A stretch of DNA of 64,000 bases from positions 496,001 to 560,000 of the forward strand of contig NZ_QLUW01000001.1 of the NCBI RefSeq assembly GCF_003268025.1, written 5' to 3'. This stretch comes from Paenibacillus montanisoli (lineage in GTDB: Bacteria; Bacillota; Bacilli; Paenibacillales; Paenibacillaceae). Below the pieces are notes generated by a model. That model was not told the DNA's origin and did not search any database. It worked only from the letters and a program-made list of their open reading frames with translations. Each line of letters opens with the position of its first letter. Position 1 is the first letter of the stretch. Positions 7,586 through 16,768 of the stretch are shown piece by piece. The position numbers were made by a program, and so were the translations under genes.

Positions 7586-10030
7586 ATGAACGTATCTTAT
7601 AAATGGTTGAGTGACTATATCGAACTGAACGGCTACACCGGCGAACAGCTGGCTGAGCTAATGACAAGCGGAGGCATCGAGATCGATGTCGTCGAATCCC
7701 GCAATAAAGGCGTGACGGGCGTCGTCGTCGGTCATGTGCTTACGCGCGAAAAGCATCCGGATGCCGATAAGCTTAGCGTCTGCACCGTTGACGTCGGCGG
7801 CCCGGAAGTGCTGCAAATCGTCTGCGGCGCGAAGAACGTAGCGGCGGGACAACGGGTTCCGGTTGCGACGATCGGCTCGGTGCTGCCGGGGGATTTTGCC
7901 ATTAAGCGGGCAAAATTGCGCGGCGTGGAATCCCAGGGCATGATCTGTTCCGCGAAGGAATTGGGCTTGAACGACAAGCTGCTGCCGAAAGAGCAGCAGG
8001 AAGGCATTCTCGTGCTGCCGGAAGGTACGCCGGTCGGCGCTTCCATTCTGGATGTGCTGTGCATCGACGACGAAGTGCTGGAGCTGGATCTGACGCCGAA
8101 CCGCTCGGACTGCCTCAGCATGCTCGGCGTTGCGTATGAAGTCGGCGCATTGACGGGCCGCAGCGTGAAACTGCCGGACAACCGCGTGAACGACTCGGCA
8201 GAGCAAGCTTCCGCGCATGTTTCCGTTCGCATCGAAGCGAAGGAGCAATGCTTGCATTACACGGCTCGCTACATCAAAGGCGTACAAATCGGGCCTTCTC
8301 CGCAATGGATGCAAAACCGCCTGATGGCGGCAGGCATTCGTCCGATCAACAACGTCGTAGATATTACGAACTACGTCATGCTCGAATACGGCCAGCCGCT
8401 GCATGCGTTCGACGCGGATAAAGTGGAAGGCGGACGCATCGTCGTGCGTTTGGCTAACGATGGAGAAGTGCTTCAGACGCTTGACGGCCAGGAGCGCAAG
8501 CTGGAGCCGCATATGCTGCTTATCACGAATGGCAAGGAACCGCTTGGTCTTGCGGGCGTCATGGGCGGAGCGAGTTCGGAAGTTACCGATTCGACGGTTA
8601 ACATTTTGTTGGAATCGGCTCGCTTCGACGGCGGAACCATCCGCAAAACGTCGCGTCAGCTCGGCCTGCGCTCGGAATCGAGCGTCCGCTTCGAGAAAGG
8701 CGTCGACCCTGCGCGCGTCGTGCCTGCGCTTGACCGCGCTGCGGCACTAATGGCGGAATATGCTAGCGGCCACGTGCTTGACGGCATTGTCGAAGAGCTG
8801 GCAGAGCAGCCGAAGGCGGCGGTCGTCAACGTAACGATCGAGAAAATTAACCGCTACCTAGGTACGGAGCTGTCGAAGCTTGAAATCGAAACGATTTTCG
8901 GCCGGCTGCAATTCCCGTTTGAATTGTCCGCTGACGGGGTATTTACAGTAAGGGTACCGTCGAGACGCGGTGACATGACCCGCGATGTCGATCTCATCGA
9001 AGAAGTCGCGCGTTTGCATGGCTATGACAACATTCCTACGACGCCGATCGAAGGCGCAACGACGCCTGGCGCCTTGACGAAGCCGCAGGCGATCCGCCGC
9101 GAGCTGCGCAAGCGGCTGACGGACGCCGGACTTCATGAGGTCATCAGTTATTCCTTCACCCACCCGGACCGGACGAAACTGTTCCCGGCGCTCGCTGGCG
9201 CGGAGCTGTACCCGGTGCGTTTGGCGCTCCCGATGAGCGAGGACCGCAGCGTGCTTCGTACCAGCTTGCTGCCGCAATTGCTGGAAACAGCCGTATACAA
9301 CCGCAACCGCAAAAACGACGACGTAGCCATCTTCGAGATCGGCAGCGTGTTCCATACCGACGAAGCGGCGCTGACTCGTCTGCCTCGTGAGAAGCACCGT
9401 TTAGCGGTGCTGCTTACCGGCAACCGCAATCGGGCGGAGTGGAATCGTAAAGCGGAAGCGTATGATTTCTACGATTTGAAAGGCATTGCGGAAACGCTTG
9501 TTGAAGTGCTCGGCGTCAGCGGCTCGATCCGTTACGAAGCGGCGCAGCCGGAGCATATGCATCCGGGCCGCACGGCGGCGATTGTTTTGCGCGGCGAACG
9601 CGGCGATGAAACGATCGGCTATTTGGGCCAATTGCACCCAACGACGCAGCTGGACCACGATCTTGCCGATACGTACGTGCTCGAAATCGAGCTGGCGCCG
9701 CTCTATGACGACGCTGATTTCGACATCGTGTACAAGTCGCTTCCTCGCTATCCGGCGATGGAGCGCGACATCGCGGTCGTACTTAACCGCGAGGTTGAAG
9801 CAGGTAAGCTGATCGCCTCCGTCGAAGAGACTGCCGGCGAGCTGCTGGAGTCGGTTCGCGTCTTTGATATCTACACCGGCGAGAAGCTTGGCGCCGAGAA
9901 GAAGAGCGTCGCGCTCTCCCTCGTATACCGCCATGCTGAGCGCACGTTGACGGATGAAGAAGTAACCGAGCTGCACGGCAAGGTTGTAACAAAATTGGAA
10001 CAATCTTTTGCAGCGGAATTGCGTAAGTAG
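7586..10030 (+). CDS. pheT: Phenylalanyl-tRNA synthetase beta subunit
   Basis: This 814-residue partner of PheS carries an EMAP/tRNA-binding domain (VVGHVLTREKHPDADKL, about 40-155), B3/B4 editing and B5 domains in the middle, a catalytic-like core and a C-terminal FDX-ACB anticodon-binding domain (starting near YPAMERDIAVVLN). The start is ATG 7586 (MNVSYKWLSDY), with AAGGAGG 8 bases upstream; a longer frame reaching into pheS lacks a ribosome binding site. Confidence 0.97.
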   Translation: MNVSYKWLSDYIELNGYTGEQLAELMTSGGIEIDVVESRNKGVTGVVVGHVLTREKHPDADKLSVCTVDVGGPEVLQIVCGAKNVAAGQRVPVATIGSVLPGDFAIKRAKLRGVESQGMICSAKELGLNDKLLPKEQQEGILVLPEGTPVGASILDVLCIDDEVLELDLTPNRSDCLSMLGVAYEVGALTGRSVKLPDNRVNDSAEQASAHVSVRIEAKEQCLHYTARYIKGVQIGPSPQWMQNRLMAAGIRPINNVVDITNYVMLEYGQPLHAFDADKVEGGRIVVRLANDGEVLQTLDGQERKLEPHMLLITNGKEPLGLAGVMGGASSEVTDSTVNILLESARFDGGTIRKTSRQLGLRSESSVRFEKGVDPARVVPALDRAAALMAEYASGHVLDGIVEELAEQPKAAVVNVTIEKINRYLGTELSKLEIETIFGRLQFPFELSADGVFTVRVPSRRGDMTRDVDLIEEVARLHGYDNIPTTPIEGATTPGALTKPQAIRRELRKRLTDAGLHEVISYSFTHPDRTKLFPALAGAELYPVRLALPMSEDRSVLRTSLLPQLLETAVYNRNRKNDDVAIFEIGSVFHTDEAALTRLPREKHRLAVLLTGNRNRAEWNRKAEAYDFYDLKGIAETLVEVLGVSGSIRYEAAQPEHMHPGRTAAIVLRGERGDETIGYLGQLHPTTQLDHDLADTYVLEIELAPLYDDADFDIVYKSLPRYPAMERDIAVVLNREVEAGKLIASVEETAGELLESVRVFDIYTGEKLGAEKKSVALSLVYRHAERTLTDEEVTELHGKVVTKLEQSFAAELRK

Positions 10031-10045
10031 GCAGGAGTTGCCCTT

Positions 10046-10099
10046 TGCCGCATCGAAATAGTTCCTTGCGAACAAAATCGGTGCGGCTTTATTCTATTT
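10046..10099 (+). terminator. Terminator after pheT
   Basis: GCCGCATCGA (10048-10057) pairs with TCGGTGCGGC (10078-10087) around a 20-nt loop, followed by the T-rich tract TTTATTCTATTTTT. Confidence 0.75.
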
Positions 10100-10229
10100 T
10101 TACTTGGTGGAATGGAATGGAAGAGCTTGAATCAACAGGGCCTGCCTGAAATGCTGGAAGTGGAAGAAGGCAACGATTGTCGCATTGAACTCATTTTTCA
10201 CCCTTGAATCTATAGGAGGACATGCCCTC

Positions 10230-13200
10230 ATGAACGCTGCCGATCGGACACGTGTAACGGTTGATATATATGGAAACCAATTTAAACTAACAGGACATAA
10301 CAACCCGGAATATATCAAGCGCATCGCTGCGCTCGTGGATGAGAATATGAATAAGCTGGCGAAGGGGTATCCAAGGCTGGATATGCCGAAAATCGCTATG
10401 CTGGCCGCAGTACATATGGCAGAAGACGTATTCAGATATCGCATGGAAAACGAGCGGATGCACGAAACCGAGGAGCGCCGCCGGGCGGCCGTTGCGGAGC
10501 TGGAGCAGGCAAGGCTGATCGTGGAGAAGCTGTATGAGCAGCTTGAGGCGGAGCGGGATAGTGCGGAGGCAGCGCTGAAGGCCGAGCGGGCGAATGCGCA
10601 GGCGAAGTTAGCGGCGGAACGGGCGAGCGCGGAAGAGCTGCTGTTGGCGGAGATCGCGAGCGCGGAGGCGGCGCTTGCGGCGGAGCGGGCGAAAGCGGAG
10701 GCGACGCTTGCAGCGGAGCGAGCGGATGCGGATGCAGCGCTGGCAGCGGAGCGAGCGAAAGCAGAGGCGGCGCTGGCAACGGAGCGGGCGAGCGCGGAGG
10801 CGGCGCTGGCAGCGGAGCGGGCGAGCGGGGAAGCGGCGCTTGCAGCGGAGCGGGCGAGCGCGGAGGCGACGCTTGCAGCGGAGATTGCGAGCGCGGAGGC
10901 GGCGCTTGCAGCGGAGATTGCGAGCGCGGAGGCGACGCTTGAAGCCGCGCTTGCGAGCGCGGAGGCGACGCTTGCGGCGGAGCGGGCGAATGCGGAAGAA
11001 ACGCTGGAGGTGGAGCGGGAAGCCGCTCGCGAGGAGCTGGAGCAAACATGCGCGCTGCTGCAAGGGCGCATGGAGCAAGCGTTGAACGCTGCGGCGGCGA
11101 AGCTTGCAAGCGAGCAGGAGGCTGCGCGCAATGAACTTGCGCGTGTAAGAGCGGAGCTGGAGCGTGAGCATGAGGCGACGCGCGCGGAGCTGGCACGCGA
11201 GCAGACCGAGCGCGGGAACGAGCAGGAAGCTGCGCGCATGGAGCTAGCGCATGTGCAAGCGGAGCGCGAAAGCGAGCAGGAAGCTGCGCGCAATGAGCTG
11301 GCGCGTGTGAGAGCGGAGCTTACGGCGCAGCTGGAGCATGAGCAGGAGGCCGCGCTTGCGGAGCTGTTGAACGAGCAAGCGGAGCGCGAAAGCGAGCGCG
11401 AAGCCGCGCGGGCAGAGCTGGCGAGCGTACAAGCAGCCCGCGAAAGCGAGCAAGCAGCCGCGCTGGCACAGCTTGAACGCGTGGAAGCAGACCACGTTGC
11501 GGAGCTCGACCTTGAACGCGAGGAAGCGCAGCAAGAGCTGGACCGAGTAAGAGCGGAGCTAGAAGCGCACTTTGCGCGTGAGCGTGAAGCCGCTAGTGAG
11601 GAGCTTGCAAGCGTACAGGCCGCACGCGAAAGCGAGAAAGCAGCTGCGCTGGAACAGCTTGAGCGTGTGGAGGCAAACCATGTAGCAGAGCTCGAGCTCG
11701 AACGCGAGATCGCGGAGGTAGAGCTTGCGCGTGCAAAAGCGGAGCTTGAGGGGGAGCTTGAGCGCGAGCGCGAAGCAGCACGCGAGGAGCTGTCGACCGT
11801 CCACGCCGCGCGCGAAAGCGATCTAACAGCGTCTCGGACACAGTTGAATCAAGTGAAAGCGGACCATTCGGCCGAGCTTGAACTCGAGCGCGAGATCGCG
11901 CAGCAAGAGCTGGCGCGAGTAAAAGAGGAGCTAGTGGCGCAGTTTGAGCGTGAACGTGAAGCGGCACGCGCAGAGCTGGCACGAGTACAAATCGCTCACG
12001 AAAACGAGAAGGCAGCGTCGCTGGCACTGCTAGAGCAAGTGAACGCGGACCACGTGGCGGAGCTCGAGCTTGAGCGTGAAGCGGCACGTGAGGAGCTGGC
12101 AAGCGTACAAGCCGTGCACGAAAGCGAGAAGACAGCATCGCTGGCACTGCTAGAGCAATTGAATGCCGACCACGCGGCTGAGCTCGAGCTTGAGCGCGAG
12201 GCCGGGCAGCAAGAGCTGGCGCGGGTGCGGTCGGAGCTTACGGATAAGCTTGAAAGCGTGCAGGAAGCTTCGAGGGCAGAGCTTGCGAACGCTAAGAACG
12301 AGCTTGAGCGGGTGTGGGTGGAGCTTACCGCCGAGCGGGAGAGCGAGCAAGCGGCTTCCCAAGCGGAGCTGGAACGCGTGCGCGGAGAGCTTACAGCGGA
12401 GCTTGTGCGCGTGCAGGAAGCATCCAGCCGCGAGCATGCAGAGCTGCAGGAGATGCGGGACCTCGAGCAGGAAGAGGCTAGCCGGGAGGCTGCACGGCTG
12501 CAAGCGCAGCTGGAGCAGGCGATTCAAGAAGCCGAGGCTAAGCTGGCTGCTGAGCGCGAAAGCGCCCAAGCGCTGCTGGCTCAAGAGCGCGAAATCGCCG
12601 AGGCAAGACTTGCCGGCGAGCGCATGAGCGCTCAATCGCACCTGTCCCAAACGCGCGAAGCGGCGGAAGCGGTGCTTGCAAGCGAACGCGAGGCTGCTGC
12701 GGCAGAATTGGCGCAGCTGCGCAAGTCACATCAAGCGGAGCTAGAAGAGCTGCAGCTGACGCTAGAGCTGGAGTTGGAGGCGCAGTCGCTAGCCGCGATT
12801 ACGGCACGCGAAGAGCTGGAGCGCACGAAATTCACGCTGGAGACGCAGCTGGAGCAGGCCCGCAAATCTGCACAGGTGGAACTGGAGCGGGAACGCGAGC
12901 TTACGGCGCTCGAAATGAAGCAGCTTCTCGAGCTGCATCAGGAGGAGCTGCAGAAGGAGCGGGAGCTGCAGGAAGCAACCGCGGCTGCGGCAGCCGAGCG
13001 GCTGGAGGAGACGAAAGCGGAGCTGCAGTCCCGCATCGAGCAGATGCGTGCCGCGGCCGAGGCAGAAGTGGAAAGCATCCGCCAAGCTGCGCGCGAGCGA
13101 ATGGAACGGGTACGCAGCGAAGCCGAGCAATCGGTGGCTCAGGCAGAAGCGGCAGCCGAAGAGAAGCTGGCGCTGCAAAGCCAATCCGCACGCGAAGAGC

Positions 13201-14717
13201 TGGCAACCGCGCAAGCGGAAGCCGCTGCTTTGCTGGAGCAGGAGAGAGCGAGCGCCGCGGCCGTGCTGGAGCAAGAGCGGGCAACCGCGCAATTGCTGTT
13301 GGAGCAGGCGCTGCAAGAGGGAGAAGAGGAAGCTGCATCCGTTGCAGCTAAGTATAAGCATGAGCTTGAAGCAAGCCGCACGGAGGCGGAAAGCCGCTAC
13401 CGGCAGCTAGTGGAGGAACAAGCGAGTCGCGAGGCGGCCTGGCAGCAAGAGCTCGACGCAAGCCGCACGGAGGCGGAAAGCCGCTACCGGCAGCTCGCAG
13501 ATGAACAAGAAGGTCGCGAGGCGGCCTGGCAGCAAGAGCTTGACGAAAGCCGCACGGAGGCGGCAAGCCGCTACCGGCAGCTCGTGGAGGAACAAGCTAG
13601 TCGCGAGGCGGCCTGGCAGCAAGAGCTCGACGCAAGCCGCACGGAGGCGGAAAGCCGCTACCGGCAGCTCGCAGAGGAACAAACGAGTCGCGAGGCGGCC
13701 TGGCAGCAAGAGCTTGAAGCAAGCCGCACGGAGGCTGAAAGCCGTTACCGGCAGCTCGGAGAGCAACAAGCTGACCGCGAGTCAGCTTGGCAGCAAGAAC
13801 GCGAGCAGCTTGCCGCTCAGCTTACCGACATGCAGGCGGAGCTTCGAGCCATGCGGGATCAGCTTACGGCTGAGCAGGAAAAGGCGGAGCTGCTCGAGCT
13901 GGAAGCGATGGAGCAGGACGAGCAGCTGCGCGCTAAGATCGAACGGCTGGAGCAGGAACTGCGCGTGCATGAAAGCCGTGCCGAGCAGGCGGAGCATTGG
14001 CTTGCCGAACGGCAGCGAGAGGAAGACAGCCGCAGCGCGGCGCTTGAACGTCAGCAAGAGCAGCTGGAGGAGCTGCGGAGCCAGCTGAAGGAGGCTCTGC
14101 AAGCCAGTGAAGCGCGTCAGCAAGAGAAGCGTGAGCAGTACGAGCAGCTGGAAATGCTGCGGAGCCAGCTGAAGGAGGCTCTGCAAGCCAGCGAAGCGCG
14201 TCAGCGCGAGCAGCAGGAGCTGCGTGAAAGCTTGCTGAGCGAGGCGAAGCAGCTTGAAGAGCGGAATGCGCAGCTTGCAGAACGGCTCCAAGCGGCGGAA
14301 GACCGCGCGGCCGATCTGATGCGCGAAGCGCGCCAGCAAATGGCCGAGGTCGAGCGCATTGCGGATGAATCGGCGTTGCAGCTAAGAGAGCAATCACAAG
14401 TCGCTGAAGCGGAGATTACGCTTGCGAAGCAGCAAGCAGCAGCTCATGCGGAAGCGGAGGCTGGCTTGCTGGAGCAGCTGCTGCTCAGCGAGGAGGAAGC
14501 CGAGAAAGCGAAGGCGCAAGCGCAGCGAATCAGCTTAAGGCTGCAGGAGCTGGAAGCGGTGCAAGCGGCATCCGGACAAGCGGATCAGGAGCTGCGCGCC
14601 TCGCACGATCAGCTTCAACTCGAGCACGACAAGCTGAAGAACGAATATTCAAAGCTTCAAAATGAGTATAACGAGTGGATCGAGCTGCTGGAAAATCAAA
14701 GCTATCCCCTCCCATAA
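10230..14717 (+). CDS. zapA: ZapA-domain cell division protein with giant coiled-coil extension
   Basis: The protein has 1495 residues, whereas ordinary ZapA has about 85-110. Residues 1-95 are a typical ZapA domain (TRVTVDIYGNQFKL, PEYIKRIAALVDENM, KIAMLAAVHMAEDVF), which binds and bundles FtsZ at the division site. The rest is predicted coiled coil, rich in Glu, Ala, Gln, Arg and Leu. Residues 117-259 form 13 hendecads like AAERASAEAAL. A long irregular heptad region follows, then residues 1045-1189 hold five 29-residue repeats (ELDASRTEAESRYRQL...). A short tail (KLKNEYSKLQNEYNEW) resembles the end of normal ZapA coils. The start is the ATG after GGAGGACATGCCCTC; a longer frame from 10185 lacks a site. 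Position after pheT and before mutS2 is usual for zapA. There is no stop or frameshift across 4.5 kb. Function beyond FtsZ bridging is unknown. Confidence 0.85.
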   Translation: MNAADRTRVTVDIYGNQFKLTGHNNPEYIKRIAALVDENMNKLAKGYPRLDMPKIAMLAAVHMAEDVFRYRMENERMHETEERRRAAVAELEQARLIVEKLYEQLEAERDSAEAALKAERANAQAKLAAERASAEELLLAEIASAEAALAAERAKAEATLAAERADADAALAAERAKAEAALATERASAEAALAAERASGEAALAAERASAEATLAAEIASAEAALAAEIASAEATLEAALASAEATLAAERANAEETLEVEREAAREELEQTCALLQGRMEQALNAAAAKLASEQEAARNELARVRAELEREHEATRAELAREQTERGNEQEAARMELAHVQAERESEQEAARNELARVRAELTAQLEHEQEAALAELLNEQAERESEREAARAELASVQAARESEQAAALAQLERVEADHVAELDLEREEAQQELDRVRAELEAHFAREREAASEELASVQAARESEKAAALEQLERVEANHVAELELEREIAEVELARAKAELEGELEREREAAREELSTVHAARESDLTASRTQLNQVKADHSAELELEREIAQQELARVKEELVAQFEREREAARAELARVQIAHENEKAASLALLEQVNADHVAELELEREAAREELASVQAVHESEKTASLALLEQLNADHAAELELEREAGQQELARVRSELTDKLESVQEASRAELANAKNELERVWVELTAERESEQAASQAELERVRGELTAELVRVQEASSREHAELQEMRDLEQEEASREAARLQAQLEQAIQEAEAKLAAERESAQALLAQEREIAEARLAGERMSAQSHLSQTREAAEAVLASEREAAAAELAQLRKSHQAELEELQLTLELELEAQSLAAITAREELERTKFTLETQLEQARKSAQVELERERELTALEMKQLLELHQEELQKERELQEATAAAAAERLEETKAELQSRIEQMRAAAEAEVESIRQAARERMERVRSEAEQSVAQAEAAAEEKLALQSQSAREELATAQAEAAALLEQERASAAAVLEQERATAQLLLEQALQEGEEEAASVAAKYKHELEASRTEAESRYRQLVEEQASREAAWQQELDASRTEAESRYRQLADEQEGREAAWQQELDESRTEAASRYRQLVEEQASREAAWQQELDASRTEAESRYRQLAEEQTSREAAWQQELEASRTEAESRYRQLGEQQADRESAWQQEREQLAAQLTDMQAELRAMRDQLTAEQEKAELLELEAMEQDEQLRAKIERLEQELRVHESRAEQAEHWLAERQREEDSRSAALERQQEQLEELRSQLKEALQASEARQQEKREQYEQLEMLRSQLKEALQASEARQREQQELRESLLSEAKQLEERNAQLAERLQAAEDRAADLMREARQQMAEVERIADESALQLREQSQVAEAEITLAKQQAAAHAEAEAGLLEQLLLSEEEAEKAKAQAQRISLRLQELEAVQAASGQADQELRASHDQLQLEHDKLKNEYSKLQNEYNEWIELLENQSYPLP
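10578..11006 (+). repeat. 33-bp (11-residue hendecad) coding repeat inside zapA, 13 units
   Basis: Each unit encodes a variant of AAERASAEAAL. Eleven-residue periodicity favours a straight or slightly right-handed coiled coil rather than a heptad supercoil. DNA copies are highly alike, so the tract probably expands and contracts by slippage or recombination. Confidence 0.85.
13362..13796 (+). repeat. 87-bp (29-residue) coding repeat inside zapA, 5 units
   Basis: Units begin with GAGCT(T/C)GA at 13362, 13449, 13536, 13623 and 13710 and encode variants of ELDASRTEAESRYRQL followed by VEEQASREAAWQQ. The 87-bp spacing is exact and each unit holds one Tyr and one Trp. Confidence 0.9.
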
Positions 14718-14719
14718 AA

Positions 14720-14780
14720 AAAGGGCTATGCTGCAACGCGGGTTCGATTGAACCTCGCGGTGCGTCATAGTCCTTTTCCT
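14720..14780. terminator. Bidirectional terminator between zapA and the SDR gene
   Basis: AAAAAGGGCTATG (ending about 14732) pairs with CATAGTCCTTTT (about 14766-14777), giving T-rich tails on both strands between two convergent genes. The loop contains a second inverted repeat around GCGGGTTCGATTGAACCTCGC. Confidence 0.8.
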
Positions 14781-14784
14781 TGTA

Positions 14785-15471
14785 TTAGTAAGCCACGATG
14801 GATCCTGTCGTACCGCCAACAGGCAAAGCGGCAAGCCGAACGAGATCGGCCGTCACTTGATGGGGATCTTTGCCCGTTGCGTGCATTTCCGAACGAATGG
14901 TTCCCGGATTAAAGGCATTCACGAGAATCCCGTGTTCTTGTTCCTCGTCAGCGGTCGTCCGCGTGAGCGATTCCAAGCCCGCCTTCGAGGCGCTATAGGC
15001 TGCATAGCCGCCGGCTCCGTTCAAAGCGAGACCCGATGTAATATTAATGATCCGGCCGTAGCGTTCATTGCGCATGACAGGCAATACGGCGTTGGTCATC
15101 AAGAATGGCCCCGTCAGGTTATTGCTTATTTGCCTTGCCCACTCGCCGGCCGTCAGCTCTATGACCCGTCCTGGCTCGAGCGTCGCCGCATTATTAACCA
15201 AAATATCAACCGTGCCGAAGACCTCGATGGCCTGGCCAACAGCAGCCTCTACAGCTGCCGGATCGGAAATGTCGCAAACCATGATGAGCGGCTTGCTGCC
15301 CGAGCCGGTTTGCTCGACTAGAGCTGCCGTCTCCTCAAGCTTTCCTAGGCGGCGGCCCAGCAGCACGACATTCGCTCCTTCACGGGCAAAATCAATCGCA
15401 GCCGCCCGGCCAAGTCCTGTCCCCGCTCCTGTTATTATGGCAACCCGTCCTTGCAGCATTCCGTTACTCAT
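14785..15471 (-). CDS. Short-chain dehydrogenase/reductase (SDR)
   Basis: This 228-residue NAD(P)-dependent classical SDR has the Rossmann motif TGAGTGLG, NNAA at the end of strand 4, a catalytic Ser in INITSG, and YSASK for the Tyr/Lys pair. The substrate cannot be told. The start is ATG 15471 (MSNGMLQG), with GGAGAGGG eight bases upstream; upstream in-frame codons lack a site. The protein ends soon after the substrate loop and lacks part of the usual C-terminal helix, so it is somewhat short for the family (about 245-255). Confidence 0.88.
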   Translation of the reverse strand: MSNGMLQGRVAIITGAGTGLGRAAAIDFAREGANVVLLGRRLGKLEETAALVEQTGSGSKPLIMVCDISDPAAVEAAVGQAIEVFGTVDILVNNAATLEPGRVIELTAGEWARQISNNLTGPFLMTNAVLPVMRNERYGRIINITSGLALNGAGGYAAYSASKAGLESLTRTTADEEQEHGILVNAFNPGTIRSEMHATGKDPHQVTADLVRLAALPVGGTTGSIVAY

Positions 15472-15651
15472 GTTGTCCACCCTCTCCATTATCCGTTGCC
15501 AACATAGTAGCAAACAAGTGGACAAGGTGGGAATAGGCGCATTATAAGTCTTTCTTATACAATACTGTAGGTAAAACGCATATAGGCCGCAATGCTGGCA
15601 AAAAATTAAGCTTCATTAGTATTCCTGATGGATCGCATTATTAATCGCAAT

Positions 15652-15687
15652 AAGAAAAAACCCGTTTAGCCATGACTAAACGGGTTC
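15652..15687 (-). terminator. Terminator of the CuA lipoprotein gene
   Basis: AACCCGTTTAG (15659-15669) pairs perfectly with CTAAACGGGTT (15676-15686) around a 6-nt loop. On the minus strand it runs into TTTTTTCTT, so it ends the minus-strand gene starting at 16088. Confidence 0.88.
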
Positions 15688-15701
15688 TTCTTTGAACGTT
15701 T

Positions 15702-16088
15702 CTATTCGACGACGATCTTGCCAATCATCTTGGAATGGCCGGAGCCGCATAGAATGTCGCAGTGAAATTCGTATTCACCGGCATCATTAATAGTAACAAC
15801 CTTCGGTTTACCGCTGTTAACCGTCAGATCGAGATCCGGCACTTCAATGTTGTGAACGCCATCCTCGTTCTCAAGCGTAATTTGCGTCGGTTCGCCTTTC
15901 TTGATCTTGTATACCGGTTGGTCGAACTCGTAACGCTTTGCTTTTATGACGATATTTGCGGATGCCGCCGTACCGGTTTCTTCAACCCCAGAGCCTGCAT
16001 TTGTATTGTCGGAAGCCTTCGAGCCGCATGCGGCTAACATGAGCATGGCTGCAGCAATCAAAAGAGACATGAGCAAATACTTTTTCAC
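15702..16088 (-). CDS. CuA-type cupredoxin lipoprotein
   Basis: This 128-residue exported lipoprotein has lipobox LAAC (Cys21), a polar linker (22-45) and one cupredoxin domain. The domain carries a full CuA ligand set: His79 (GVHNIEV), Cys110-x3-Cys114, His118 and Met121 (HCDILCGSGHSKM). This matches the dinuclear copper site of cytochrome oxidase subunit II, but there are no subunit II membrane helices. It may be an electron carrier or a copper chaperone for oxidase assembly; both are inferences. The start is GTG 16088 with AAGGAG nine bases upstream. Confidence 0.85.
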   Translation of the reverse strand: MKKYLLMSLLIAAAMLMLAACGSKASDNTNAGSGVEETGTAASANIVIKAKRYEFDQPVYKIKKGEPTQITLENEDGVHNIEVPDLDLTVNSGKPKVVTINDAGEYEFHCDILCGSGHSKMIGKIVVE

Positions 16089-16190
16089 TAGAGAATCGCT
16101 CCTTAAATAAAGTGATGACTTCTCTAGTATAGCGTTACCGCAGCCAAATTGCTGTGACGAACTGTTGAATGCTTTTGCCGCTTTCGCCGA

Positions 16191-16544
16191 TTAATGCTCT
16201 CGTCCAGCCTCATATGGCGTGCTGACCGGGATAAACAGGTCGATGATCCCGATGACAAGGGCTGCCAAAATCGCACCTAGCCATGTTACGGATACGCCGC
16301 CAACGATGAATTGGGCGACCCAGATGACAAGCGCGCTCGCCAGAAAACCGACAATGCCGCGTCCGAAAGGCGACACGCGTTTGCCGAAGATCCCTTCGAC
16401 AATCCAACCCAGCGCAGCGATGACAAGGGCAAGGAACAACGCGCTCCAGAAGCCTCCGACGCTAAACTGTGGCACAATATAACCGACAATCATTAACACG
16501 ATCGCTGAAACAATGAATCTGACCACGTGACCCAGGAAATGCAT
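16191..16544 (-). CDS. Small four-helix membrane protein, YvlD/phage-holin-4 family
   Basis: The 117-residue protein has four membrane helices with short loops (FIVSAIVLMIVGYIVP, ALFLALVIAALGWIV, GFLASALVIWVAQFIVG, LGAILAALVIGIIDLF), typical of the YvlD family. In Bacillus YvlD sits in an envelope-stress operon; 'holin' in the family name is not evidence of phage origin. The start is ATG 16544 (MHFLGHVV), since AGGAGG lies about ten bases upstream, and not the longer frame to 16595. Confidence 0.82.
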   Translation of the reverse strand: MHFLGHVVRFIVSAIVLMIVGYIVPQFSVGGFWSALFLALVIAALGWIVEGIFGKRVSPFGRGIVGFLASALVIWVAQFIVGGVSVTWLGAILAALVIGIIDLFIPVSTPYEAGREH

Positions 16545-16768
16545 AGTGGAAAAACCTCCTACTAAAGTTTTTTGACAAAAGCCTCCTGACCACACTTAGG
16601 CGCGAGAAGCGCATGGATCAAAAGCATTGGCCAGTTTTCGGAGAAGCAGATGCTCCTCGTGTACATGTAGTGTTTCCTGTTTTCCACGCACCATTCATGG
16701 ACTGGAGCGGGTCGTAGCATACGCCGCATTGTTCGGCTATAATAGGTAACGAGAGGAGTGTTCTCGCG

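Noticed and set aside
10112-10207. 31-codon frame between pheT and zapA
   Set aside because: It has only a poorly spaced GGTGG and lies directly after the pheT terminator without a clear promoter.
10600-14400. Long minus-strand and +frame shadows in zapA
   Set aside because: They follow from the biased, repetitive, GC-rich coding sequence of the coiled coil and have no initiation signals.
16191-16544. Prophage remnant suggested by the 'phage holin' family name
   Set aside because: No other phage gene is nearby; the protein matches chromosomal YvlD-type proteins.
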